From Reticulitermes speratus (lineage: Eukaryota > Arthropoda > Insecta > Blattodea > Rhinotermitidae), in NCBI GenBank assembly GCA_021186555.1, contig JAJKFL010000007.1, forward strand, positions 3,594,501 through 3,658,500: 64,000 nt of DNA. The letters run 5' to 3'. A program made the translations under genes and the position numbers. Shown here piece by piece: positions 36,520-45,893 of this stretch. The notes beneath the pieces were generated by a model. The model did no database searches and was not told the DNA's origin. It saw nothing but the letters and a program-made list of their open reading frames with translations. Within the stretch, counting starts at the first letter, position 1; each line of letters begins with the position of its first letter.

Positions 36520-36625
36520 ACATTCCTCGTAATTTATGAACCCCGATGGGTCATTAGTACCGTGTTCACAGGAACCCACCGCTTGTCTCTGCCTGGAGCC
36601 AGACTAATCCCGTCCACGCTTCATC
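36520..36625 (-). mobile_element. LINE tail fragment, part 1 (interrupted)
   Basis: Antisense of GGGTCATTAGTACCGTGTTC ... GCCTGGAGCCAGACTAATCC, collinear with the 6375 fragment. It is separated from its continuation at 36932 by the SINE-A insertion at 36638. Confidence 0.6.
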
Positions 36626-36637
36626 CTCTTACTTTTA

Positions 36638-36919
36638 AAGGTAAAGTTCTCCCTAGAACAGGCCATGAAGACCCAGAGGGGGGGTAGAGGTATAGCTCTA
36701 CTCTTTCTTTAACCTCGGCGCTAGATGGGAGTGGGTGGTCAACGCCACGCCCCGGCCGCTTTACCCCCGAGAATGACCCAGTACCCATTGTACAGGAGGA
36801 TGGGTGGGCCCCAGAGCCGGTCTGGACGGGTGCGAAAAACCTCGCCCCACCGTGATTCGATCCCCGGACCGTGCAGCTCGTAGCGAGTCGCTATACCGTC
36901 TACGCTATCCCGGCCCATA
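36638..36919 (-). repeat. SINE-A, full-length copy with 12-bp target duplication
   Basis: Flanked on both sides by CTCTTACTTTTA (36626-36637 and 36920-36931). Read on the minus strand it has a tRNA-like head (GCCGGGATAGCGTAGACGGT, then GGTCCGGGGATCGAATCACG), the central block and the TTTACCTTT tail. The intact duplication and high similarity to the 37646 copy indicate a recent, LINE-driven insertion. Confidence 0.9.
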
Positions 36920-36931
36920 CTCTTACTTTTA

Positions 36932-37205
36932 GGTTTAGTATTATGCTCCCATCTACGCCTGGATCTTCCAACTAGTTCTTTTCTTCTTGTTTTCCTACCA
37001 AAATCCTGTGTGAATTTTTCTTCTCTCCGATGCTTGCCACATATACTGCCATCTCATCCTCCTTTATTTGACCTTCCGATGAACAAATATCATGACGCTC
37101 CTCATTATGCAATTTTCTCTGTTCTCCTGTTACTTTCGTCCCCTTAAGTTACAATATTCCTCTGAACACCCAGTTCTCAAACACCCTCATCCTATGTTCT
37201 TCCGT
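36932..37205 (-). mobile_element. LINE tail fragment, part 2
   Basis: Minus-strand reading includes ATGAGGGTGTTTGAGAACTG, then AGGAATATTGTAACTTAAGG and TTGCATAATGAGGAGC (the HNEEL region). It continues the fragment that ends at 36625. Confidence 0.6.
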
Positions 37206-37289
37206 CTGTATGTGTGAGAGAGAAGTGTTTTACTTAACGACGCTGTCAGCTGGTAAGATTAAATACCGTCGATGATAGATAAATTAAAT

Positions 37290-37435
37290 ATGAGCATGGA
37301 ACATCAGTGGAATGACAATGACATAGGAAAGCCGGAGTAATCGGAATACAATTCTAAGCGCTATTTGTCCACCATAATTACCACACGGACTGACTTAGGA
37401 TCGAACCCTGCTCCCTGTCCTCTGTGTGAAAGACC
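37290..37435 (-). repeat. SINE-D copy
   Basis: Plus-strand ATGGAACATCAGTGGAATGA, CTATTTGTCCACCATAATTA, CACACGGACTGACTTAGGAT, matching the family along its length. The head is decayed. Confidence 0.55.
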
Positions 37436-37645
37436 AAGTTCCACACCCATACAAAGTATTGGGCAAATTATAATTTTGAAAGTTTTAATGTTTGTGTCTT
37501 AGACAGCATGTGGAATTATTTTTTCATCTCTTCTCTCAATACCTAAAAACAAAAACAAAAAATCAAGGCTTATAATTCTGTCAGTTGTTTTGTATGGACG
37601 TGAACCTTGATCTCTCATCCTTAGAGAAGAGCACATATTGGAGAT

Positions 37646-37897
37646 AGGCGGCCGGGATAGCTTAGTCGGGCTGGACGGTCCGGGGTTCGAACCCCGGTGG
37701 GGGCGAGATTTTCCCTACTCTTCCAGACCGGCACCGTGGCCCATCGAGTATATTTCCCGTATTAAAGCAGCCGGGGCATGGCGTTAAGCACCCACCCCCA
37801 TCTAGCGCCGACGTTAAAGAAGGAGTAGAGCTATCGCTTACATCTACTCCCTATCTGGGCCTTCATGGCCTGCTATAGGGTGAAATTTACTTTTTTT
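37646..37897 (+). repeat. SINE-A, full-length copy with target duplication
   Basis: Flanked by CATATTGGAGAT (37634-37645) and CATACTGGAGAT (37898-37909), 11 of 12 matching. The head GCCGGGATAGCTTAGTCGGG and B-box GGGGTTCGAACCCC are near consensus, though about 20 bases between the boxes are missing. It ends TGCTATAGGGTGAAATTTAC. Confidence 0.9.
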
Positions 37898-37914
37898 CAT
37901 ACTGGAGATCTCTC

Positions 37915-38110
37915 AGAAAAGTGTGTTGAGGAGAGTGCTCCGATATCGACAGGGGTCTTCAGAATGTTGCATCAGAAGGAGATTCGTGATTTGTAAGCCT
38001 CGTTAAATGTTATTAGGGTGGTCACTTCAAGGAACATAAGGTGGACCGGGCATGTGGCATGCATGTCAGATAAAATTGCATAGGAAATTTTAGTCTGAAA
38101 TCCTGAATAC
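37915..38110 (+). mobile_element. LINE tail fragment, decayed
   Basis: Includes AAGTGTGTTGAGGAGAGTGC, a HQKEIRDL-like reading, and RWTGHVACM from AGGTGGACCGGGCATGTGGC. Same region as the 1000 and 2035 fragments. Confidence 0.55.
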
Positions 38111-38932
38111 ATTTCGGAAACGTAGACCTATATGGGAGAAAAATACACCAAAATAGACTTTGAAACTTAATATTCCAGTTAAGATCAGAATGTCTGAAGC
38201 AGCTGAGCGACTATCAGTGTGAGCGATCTCTTTTCCATGGCCTGTTTGGACGTGGTAGCGGAAAGTTCCTGCCTCTGTCACGTAACCAACACCGATCTTC
38301 ATATGACCACCAAATAACCACACTAAGTGGGCTAAACCGGCACGTGCTTCAAAGCACATATAAACCTACTGCTAAATCTGTTTCACTATCATAGAAATTG
38401 GGAACTGGGTAAAAGGAAAAGCTGAACTTCAATTAATAGATTAGACTCAAGCAAAGTTGTATTTTAAGCGAGTTTAAATATTTCCTTACTGTCTTCTTTG
38501 ATTTAATAATTTACGTCCATCTGGCTCCCATTTTCGTGACAAAATATTGGCTTGAGAAGTGGCTTCCTTCAGCTGAAAATAGACAGTCAAAGCAAAAGCA
38601 AGTTAATCCTAATCTTCTGAAGGGCACAAGTTCTGAAGACCGCAGATTCTAGTGCTTTTGGGATGGGTGAAAAATCTAACCTAATCCATGATAGCACTCG
38701 GCTCTTTCCCGTGTTTGGTTAGGGGATTGCCTGCACAAAGTGGCGCCAAGTCCTAGATGACATTTCCATGTCATGAGCTTAAAGACGCAGCGATTAGTGA
38801 CGTATACTTGCCATACACATATGAGGCGCTGCAGTCGCAGTCTCTTCTGCCTAGCAGACCTGTGGTAAGAACAGGAAAATACTTACTCCGTAAGACTGTA
38901 AAGCATACTGGTGCGTATATGTAAATCTAAAC

Positions 38933-39213
38933 AACAAACTAACTAAATAACCGATTGACTAACTAACTAACGAACTAACTAAATAACAACCGACTAACTA
39001 ACTAACCAACCAACCAACAACTAACTAACTAATTAACTGACTGACTGACTGACTACCTAACTAACGAACGAAAGAACTAACTAACTATCTAACTAAATAA
39101 CTAACTAACTAAATAACAACCGACCAACTAACTAACCAACCAACAACTAACTAACTAAATAAATAACTGACTGACTACCTAACTAACGAACGAAAGAACT
39201 AACTAACTAACGC
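38933..39213. repeat. (AACT)n-type microsatellite block
   Basis: About 280 bases of AACTAACTAACC, AACTGACTGACT and AACGAACGAAAG variants. A longer motif of about 120 bases recurs (ends CTACCTAACTAACGAACGAA near 39050 and 39175), so the array has a second-order repeat. It is not the TTAGG insect telomere repeat. Confidence 0.85.
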
Positions 39214-39244
39214 AGTGAATCCAAGTCCTTTTAGCAAACATAGA

Positions 39245-39430
39245 TGCGAGCAATTCCAGAAATTTCCCACATTTTATAAAACCCGGAGGTTTTTGACAGT
39301 TTTCCCTGTTCTGAGCCAAATAAATCCGTTCGTCACTCTCCTACCCCGCTACCTCAATATTCATTTTAATATCATCCTTCCCTCTAGCCCTGGGTCTAAC
39401 AAGTGTTCATTTTCATTTCATCCACTCGAC
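39245..39430 (-). mobile_element. LINE tail fragment
   Basis: The antisense of GAAATTTCCCACATTTTATA ... CTGTTCTGAGCCAAATAAAT and TATTCATTTTAATATCATCC matches the WIDLAQ-type tail and its 3' end. Confidence 0.5.
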
Positions 39431-40172
39431 GACTGTGCTATCTCAGACATAGGCAACTCGTCCTCTTCCATTGCTCTCAAAGCTGATGTCAGACTTGGGT
39501 GTTCGATACACTGCTTTGTTTTCAGACGTGTGTCTGGAAAGAGAAGACAAGCAACAGGAGCAGATGGAGACGCTGTCTGTCGGTTACCTGCCCACTATGA
39601 GTGCAGCACATGGCATAGTAGTCATTTACCACTACGGCCATAATATCCACAGCACATGTTAAACTCAGAGTACGAGAAACCAATTTGTTTGTCCTGGTCA
39701 TCATACTTGCATCCAAAATGTACCTAATTCATAAATATTTTCTATCATAGGCTTTAATGTTTTCCAGTCATACTTGAGCCTGAGGTCACCACAAGTGTAG
39801 CAAGTCACTTTACTGTTATTAACACCTAACGTGACTTATTAAGACACAGAAGTCACGGTAAAGAATGAAATATGCTACATTCATAACAGCGACACAATTA
39901 AATACTAAATACAAGCTGCTTCAACGTAATATTAACAAACACACCGAGGATGAAGCTATTTCGCAGAGGGTCGCCCGGGGGGGGGGGCTCAATACTGCCT
40001 TTAACAAATTGTCCCCTTTCACAAAATTTGACATGTAAAGAGCAAATAACTGAGGCATTTCTAAAATTCTTAGGATGAGAGAAGACGAGCATGGATGTAT
40101 ACAGGAGTCAGGAGAACAACACTGTGTGGGTGTAGATTAAATCGCCAGAAAGCAAAACCTTTGTTTCCCGTT

Positions 40173-40258
40173 TATACAGGGTATACACAAAAGAATGGTG
40201 AGGTTTCAATAGTGAATACTATTGAAATCGCACCATTCTTTTGTGTATGCCCTGTATA
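40173..40258. mobile_element. 86-bp near-perfect palindromic miniature element
   Basis: TATACAGGGTATACACAAAA at the left and its near-exact reverse complement at the right meet at a GAAT centre, so almost the whole element is inverted repeat. One arm is identical over 29 bases to 74-102. There is no coding capacity. The transposon superfamily is not clear. Confidence 0.75.
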
Positions 40259-40373
40259 GGCGTACACAGAAATCCTGGACCAGTTGACTGATTTAGGCGG
40301 AAACTGCCACGAAAATTACGCCACTTAGGCCAACCTAATACGTATTTTATTTTTTAACTTACTAAACAAGTAA

Positions 40374-40490
40374 AGGTAAAAGGTACAGCAATACCATTAC
40401 AGGTCTTGACAGACCCTGAGGGCTCCAGGAGGTTGAGGCTGCCAGATTTCTAGACAATCGGCACATGAAGGTGGTAAGGTTTACTAAACA
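40374..40490 (-). repeat. SINE-B fragment
   Basis: GGTAAAAGGTACAGCAATAC, CTTGACAGACCCTGAGGGCT and TTCTAGACAATCGGCACATG are the antisense tail of family B. The head is absent. Confidence 0.7.
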
Positions 40491-40582
40491 AGTACCTAAA
40501 ACAAAACAAAACAAAACAAAACAATATATCGGTTGCAGGACAATGGCACTTTTTACCTTAGGGTTCTAAAATGCAGTACACT

Positions 40583-41013
40583 CAGTTCTGCTATTACGCC
40601 TGTTTTGTTAACGCGAATTAGCTATAATGCGATTCATAAATAGGTGAAAGCTGTTTGAATAACGCGAAATTTGCGTAAGCGCTTTGGCTATTACGAGACT
40701 TCAGCGACCGGTGTCAAGATATTGCGCCAAACATAATGATAATAATAATAACAATAATAATATGTCTATATTTCGAAAGCTTTTAGCAGAATAATTAATA
40801 AGCAGTGCTTGGCCAGTGACCCTACTATTTTGGGAACCAGCCAAACCGCTGTAAATACTACTACTACTATTTATTACTACTACTACTACTATTTATTACT
40901 ACTACTACTACTACTACAACAATAATAATAATAATAACAATAATAATTTTATTGCCCATTTTCTTTACTACGAGGTCTCACAAAAACGCAGCTATCGTGT
41001 TGTAGCAGAACTG
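40583..41013. mobile_element. Possible pogo/Tigger-like miniature element with internal microsatellites
   Basis: Starts CAGTTCTGCTATTACGCCTG and ends CGTGTTGTAGCAGAACTG; the outer 11 bases are inverted copies. The interior holds AAT and ACT trinucleotide runs at 40737-40770 and 40857-40950. The end sequence style (CAGT, A/T-rich, ACG) resembles the elements at 47387, 57619 and 58644. Confidence 0.4.
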
Positions 41014-41387
41014 ACTGTACGACAGAAAGGTAAAGGTAAAGGTAAAGCTGAAATATTTCCTGTGTTTAATTAAACATTATATCAAGAAGCGCAATGGGAA
41101 GTCGAATCACAATGGAGGTGAGTGAGAACTTCAGTATCTGGCCGCTTTACGACTGCAGAAATTGCTTCCGGTGCCTCTGTAATTAGAACGATGCTGTTTG
41201 TTTCCATGAGCCGTCTGGCCACTGTGGACAAAGTACTTTTATCCCCGTGCCGGTAATCGAAAACCGATTCCTCGATCGTCCAAACCATAATTTATTTTGA
41301 TGTTGTACATCTTCCTTGCAACCGTCTAATATACAAACATTTACCACCAACTACTTGCACAATGTTTTATGTACTTATTATATAAAG

Positions 41388-41430
41388 CTCATACATGTTT
41401 CGGCCATATATCTTGGCCATCTTCAGGGAG
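41388..41430 (-). ncRNA. Hammerhead-ribozyme-like motif (HH2)
   Basis: Minus strand: CTGAAGA core (fits CTGANGA), stem II GGCC-loop-GGCC, GAAAC, AT, GTA. Stem I is weaker: CTC pairs with GAG after one mismatch next to the core. The flanking sequence is unrelated to the other copies. Confidence 0.45.
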
Positions 41431-41578
41431 TTACAAGTTGTTTAGCTTTCGTTCTAAACTAGGCATGTGAAATATGGGATGGATTAAATCACGGAAATAT
41501 GTAGGTCTACTAGGCGTAAGAATTTCGTTTCTTTCTTATCTACAAATTTTATTCAAAATGATTTCGATCGGTTTGATT

Positions 41579-41750
41579 GTTAAGGACCTCCGCTCAAGAA
41601 GATGTTAAGGACCTCCGCTCAAGAAGATGTTAAGGAAACCTCCGCTCAAGAAGATGTTAAGGACCTCCGCTCAAGATGTTAAGGACCTCGCTCAAGAAGA
41701 TGTTAAGGACCTCCGCTCAAGAAGATGTTAAGGACCTCCGCTCAAGAAGA
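41579..41750. repeat. 25-bp minisatellite, seven copies
   Basis: The unit GTTAAGGACCTCCGCTCAAG plus AAGAT is repeated seven times, with small length changes in copies 3, 4 and 5. The rest are identical, so the array is young. Confidence 0.95.
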
Positions 41751-42374
41751 ACGCAGAACTGCTGGTAGATTTGATGTGTAAATATTACAGTAACTATTAC
41801 TTTTATTAGATTTAACAAAATTTGGAATAAACTATAAGAGCAGGTTTTGTAAAATGATGTAATGTTAAATTTCATGAATTTTTATTCAGCGTTTCTCGAG
41901 TAGTTACTTTGGGAGAGCTAAGAGTCTAATTATTGCAACTGTTTGTTACGAACTGACTAAATATGCTAAAATTATGTAATTAATATTTATGAAAGTACGA
42001 AGTGCGACTAACGTATTAAAACCATCGCGTCTCCTCTTAGTCGTCACTTTCCCGCGCAATGAAGTTCAGTAGCAGATCCTAAGTTAAGTGCACATATAAT
42101 ATATGACAGTTCAGTCGCTAGGAAAGTGTGGGAAAATCAATTGAATTGCCAGATGAGTGCATTATTATTACTGCTTAGATATATGGTTGGGCCTACTGCT
42201 AACCTAAGGAGGATGAGCTTAAACCCTATCGAGAGATTGTTTGAAAAGGCAAATCATAATTTTAAAAGTTTTTTAATGTTCCGCTTATTATAGTAACATT
42301 TCATGAGGAGGAAAATCTTCAGGATATGGATGCAAGATAGCTATGCTATTAACATTATTTTTGGCTACAGGTTG

Positions 42375-42625
42375 GGAAACTGAAGAATTATGGTTCGATT
42401 CCTGGCAGGGTTCTACACCAAAATGTTAGACTGGTTCTAGGGCTCACCCAGCTTTCTCTAAAAAAGAAAGATAACCGCCAGACCTTTCCTTGGGAGTTAG
42501 GCGGCCGGAACTTGAAGCTGATAACTCACTCACAGTGCTGAGGCTAAGAATGAGTGGAGATTTACCTCTACTCCTCAATATGCCTTCATGGCGTGAACAG
42601 AGACAGCTTTATTTGTACTTTCTAG
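42375..42625 (+). repeat. SINE-A copy, diverged
   Basis: Has a GGTTCGATTCC B-box, TAGACTGGTTCTAGGGCTCA, CTCACAGTGCTGAGGCTAAG and CCTTCATGGCGTGAACAGAG. The central GGTAAAG part is altered. Confidence 0.6.
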
Positions 42626-43261
42626 ACTTTTCTACTCATAGTTTGACATAACCTCGACAGGTCCCTAAATCTTTACTTGCTTCTGGGTTATTTCTACACT
42701 TTCAAAGTTTCTATTTACCATCTACGAATATAATCTTCCGTTTACAGTGGAACGCAACCAATTTCAACCAATTCTTCTGCAAAACTTAATATTAACTTAT
42801 ATCAAATAAGCTCACAGTTAAACCCCAATATAGCACACTGTTTATTCACCGCGATTTATGGCGGAATATCGAGGATGACAGTAATACTGTATGATAGGGA
42901 ATTTATGTGCACAGACTGTCATACGCGCTAAGAGAGAGTGACGCTGTATCGGGGGGCCTTATATCGGCGTTTGCTGTATTTCGGTAAAAACATTCGGAAT
43001 TTCCTATAAATAAAGTTAGAGGAGACACCAAATTGAAGGATAGACCTTGTTCACTGTAAAATATTGTTATCTTTAATTTGCCATTAAATATAGGTTTATT
43101 TTCAGAATGCTTACTTTTTTGAAGCACAAAACACTAGCCAGTTTTCAATATTCTGCAAAAGTGCATAGGAAAGAACTCTCAGGAGTACAGTCGTAATTTT
43201 CAAAAGAACTATTTGCATCTTTACGCACTTCGCCGATCGCAATATTCATTCGTATCATATA

Positions 43262-43263
43262 TA

Positions 43264-43300
<37 letters not shown>
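43262..43300. repeat. (TA)n microsatellite
   Basis: A run of roughly 17 TA units. Shorter (AT) runs occur near 61596-61623 and 62500-62520. Confidence 0.95.
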
Positions 43301-43302
<2 letters not shown>

Positions 43303-43434
43303 TAGAACTAAGTTATATTCATAGGTCTAATGGAGGTAGGAAAAATTACTTCGGAGTCAGAAATTATTTTGCTTCTATTTAATTAAATATTTTGTCAAAT
43401 TAAAATTCCTTACACTCAGGTAGTAACATACATT

Positions 43435-43680
43435 AAAAAGAATATTTGGAAGCAAGAGGAAGGAACGAAAGAAGAAGGAAAAAAAATTGCATAATGAGGA
43501 GTTACGTGTTTTTACTCTACACCAAACATTATGGGAAAAATAAAATAAGGGAGGATGTGGTGGGCGGGAATGTATAACGTATAGGATGTGGTGGGCGGGA
43601 ATGTATAACGTATAGGATGTGGTGGGCGGGAATGTATAACGTATAGGAAGTATCGTAAATTGTTACAGATTTTTGTTTGG
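43435..43680 (+). mobile_element. LINE tail fragment containing a 31-bp triplication
   Basis: Readable as RIFGSKRKER, then a HNEELRVFTLHQTL-like stretch, then RMWWAGMYNV, the RMRWAGHV block of the same LINE. Within it, 43552-43644 is exactly three copies of a 31-bp unit. Confidence 0.6.
43552..43644. repeat. Three exact 31-bp tandem copies
   Basis: The unit begins AGGATGTGGTGGGCGGGAAT and ends GTATAACGTAT. All three copies are identical, so this is a very recent expansion of LINE-derived sequence. Confidence 0.95.
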
Positions 43681-44640
43681 ACACCTATATAGGTAATGAG
43701 CTTTTAACATTCTGCCACCTGATGCTTATCTAAATAATACTTAAAAATTTAGTTCCCACCTAACAGAAAACACACTCATTTTCCGATAGAAGGACCAAAC
43801 GGTTAATTCAGTATAGAGGAAAAATTATTATCTACTGTGAATATCACACGAAACGTATAAATTTATTCTGCAACCAAAACGCAAGTTTTTTTGCTGTTAA
43901 AAGAAGTGGCACATAAATTGGGTTTAACCATAGCATTTCAAAGGGTTAATTAGAAAGACATTCTTAAGTAATATGCCACATCACAGCGTATGAAACTAAA
44001 TGATGGATCTTAAAATTAATCAAAGATTTTAATTTCTTGAAAACTTAAAAGAGTTAGCACCTTATGTAAATGGGGGTTAATTATTTTTAAGAGCTCAGCT
44101 CTGTTTTTCCTTGAAATGAAACAGAACGCGTTAATTTTTTCGACTTCCGTTTAAACACGTTTTCATCAGATGCTAACCATTATCAAATTAGGGCTAATTA
44201 AATTGTAAAATTGAAAGTCTAGATTATATAGGGGTGGGTGCTCTAACACAACAATTATGGTAGGGGTGGCTTGTCCGTAGCGATGAAGTGGTTTCCGCTT
44301 TCCCACCCTCTACACTCGAAAGAGCTGCTAAAAGCCGTATCGGCCTCCAGCTATTGTTGTGCGCCTGAGTGGGGGGGGGGGATGTTTGATAGCTCAGCGG
44401 GGTGAGATAAAAACAGGGGGTTGCACTGTTGAAGCGAACCGAGCACATCATAAGGGCAGAAGGAAACTACCGGAGATATGTGTTTATGAGACACTCAGAA
44501 ACACCCAAGCCACATCTGACTAGTGCAGTGCTTTAGCGATCCCAACTTCAAATACCGCTTTTTAAAATTCGAGAATTTCTCTATAATTAATAGGCCTATA
44601 TATTCTTATGTGTGTTATTTAACGACTCTATCAGTCATCA
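43681..44640. other. Spacer with no recognised element
   Basis: AT-rich sequence. A run of ten G lies near 44372-44381 within a GC-richer stretch at 44220-44460. No gene seen. Confidence 0.4.
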
Positions 44641-44696
44641 CTGTTTCGATCTTTACAGAATAAACACAACACTATCTTCATAATCCCTTTATTATC

Positions 44697-44739
44697 CTAC
44701 TACACGTTTCGGCCGCTTACGCTGGCCATCATCAGGTAG
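44697..44739 (-). ncRNA. Hammerhead-ribozyme-like motif (HH3)
   Basis: Minus strand: stem I CTAC/GTAG, core CTGATGA, stem II GGCC-A-GC capped by a GTAA (GNRA) loop and closed by GC-GGCC, then GAAAC, GT, GTA. ATAATAAAGG follows. One unpaired T sits at the base of stem II. It is one arm of a palindrome with HH4. Confidence 0.6.
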
Positions 44740-44791
44740 AAACTCAAAAATCATAAAAGAAAAGTGTAGGTTGAGGTGATTTTGTGAGTTT

Positions 44792-44834
44792 CTACCTGAT
44801 GACGGTCAGCGAAAGCGGCCGAAACGTGTCGTGG
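44792..44834 (+). ncRNA. Hammerhead-ribozyme-like motif (HH4)
   Basis: Plus strand: stem I CTAC/GTGG (one G-T pair), CTGATGA, stem II GGTC-A-GC with a GAAA loop and GC-GGCC (one T-G pair), GAAAC, GT, GTC. Compared with HH3, the differences fall in loops or keep pairing. A TAATAAAAGG follows. Confidence 0.6.
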
Positions 44835-44949
44835 GGTAATAAAAGGCATATGAAGATAGTGTTTATTCTTTAAAGATTGAAATAGTGATTATGTATAGAT
44901 ACGCAAAACGGGATGATGATTCCAAAATTTGACGCTATCAGTATTTCAG

Positions 44950-45278
44950 TGGGCGCGCGGTGGCGTAGTTGGTTGAGGCACTACGCTACAAACCGGAACG
45001 TCGCGGGTTCGATTCCCGATGGTGTCACTGGAATTTGTCATTGACATAATCGTTCCGGTCGCACTATGGCCCTGGGGTCAACTGAGCCTCTAACAGAAAT
45101 GAGTACCAGGAATCTTTCTTGGGGGGTAAAGGCGGCCGGTGCGTAGGGCTGACAACCTTACCAACTTCATGTGCCGATTGTCTGAAAAATCTGGGAGCCT
45201 CATCCTCCTGGATCCCTAAGGGCCTGTCAAGGCCTGTAATGGGATTGCTAAGCAATGCTAGCTAAGCTAAGCTAAGCA
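44950..45278 (+). repeat. SINE-B, full-length copy with 13-bp target duplication
   Basis: Flanked by ATCAGTATTTCAG at 44937-44949 and 45279-45291, an exact match. The head GTGGCGTAGTTGGTTGAGGC with B-box GGGTTCGATTCC is tRNA-like. The centre has GGGGTAAAGGCGGCCGGTGC. The tail TGTAATGGGATTGC runs into a GCTAA microsatellite. Confidence 0.92.
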
Positions 45279-45311
45279 ATCAGTATTTCAGATTATATGG
45301 CGTCCGTCTCA

Positions 45312-45482
45312 GATATGGAGCACGGGTGGAATTATACTGACAGGGGAAAACCGACGTACTCAAAGAAAACCCTGTCCCAGTGACACTTTCTCCATCACAA
45401 ATTCGATATTTGCTGGCCTTGGATTGAACCCGGGTCTCCGCGGTGAGATACCGGCGACAAACTACCTGAGCCATGGCACAGA
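45312..45482 (-). repeat. SINE-D copy
   Basis: Minus strand: GCCATGGCTCAGGTAGTTTG (A-box), CGGGTTCAATCCAAG (B-box), body to the antisense of ATGGAGCACGGGTGGAATTA. It begins about 20 bases after the SINE-B duplication. Confidence 0.7.
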
Positions 45483-45621
45483 ACTGTAATTAATATTACA
45501 TTGTTTGTGTCTGCTACTGCTGCAGTCCACAATCACCATGCCAAGAAGCAAAGGAGGACACATGTACCTGAAATTTATTTCATGCACTTTATATAGATAC
45601 CCCTATAATTTCTAACGCCGA

Positions 45622-45876
45622 TCCCAGTGGCCGCGCGGTCTAAGGCGTGGGCCTACGGCCGCTCGCTTACTGGGATTGTGGGTTCGATTCCCGCCTAGGG
45701 CATATATGTCTATATCTTGTGAGTGTTGTGTGTTGTCAGGCAGAGGTCTCTGCGTTGGGCTGATCACTCGTCCAGAGGAGTCCTACCGAGTGTGGTGTAT
45801 CTGAGTGTGATCGTAGAGCCTCGATAATGAGGAGGCCCTGGCCCACTAGGGACTGTCGAGTCATTGGAAAAAAAAA
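45622..45876 (+). repeat. SINE-C, full-length copy with poly(A) and target duplication
   Basis: Flanked by ATAATTTCTAACGCCGA (45605-45621) and ATAATTTCTAGCACCGA (45877-45893). The head CCAGTGGCCGCGCGGTCTAA with GGGTTCGATTCCCGCC is tRNA-like. The body has GCGTTGGGCTGATCACTCGT and the end has CTGTCGAGTCATTGG followed by an A run. Confidence 0.92.
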
Positions 45877-45893
45877 ATAATTTCTAGCACCGA

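Larger units (their letters stand above)
44650..44885. repeat. Large palindrome carrying HH3 and HH4
   Basis: The left arm runs from AGAATAAACACAACACTATC through the HH3 antisense to GAAACTCAAAAATC. The right arm is its diverged reverse complement, ending AAGATAGTGTTTATTCTTTA. Two copies of one repeat therefore sit tail-to-tail, with the ribozyme-like motifs on opposite strands. Confidence 0.75.

Noticed and set aside
41082-41288. Minus-strand open frame of 68 codons starting MVWTIEESVFDYRHG, at first sight like a first exon
   Set aside because: Its 3' half reads GTAAAGCGGCCAGATACTGA and CTCACTCACCTCCATTGT, the central part of SINE-A, so it is repeat-derived. No acceptor-donor context or family match.
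45628-45720. tRNA-gene-like sequences with good A and B boxes at SINE heads (37650, 44951, 45628, 52598)
   Set aside because: Each continues into a SINE body with a tail and target duplication; none is a free-standing tRNA.
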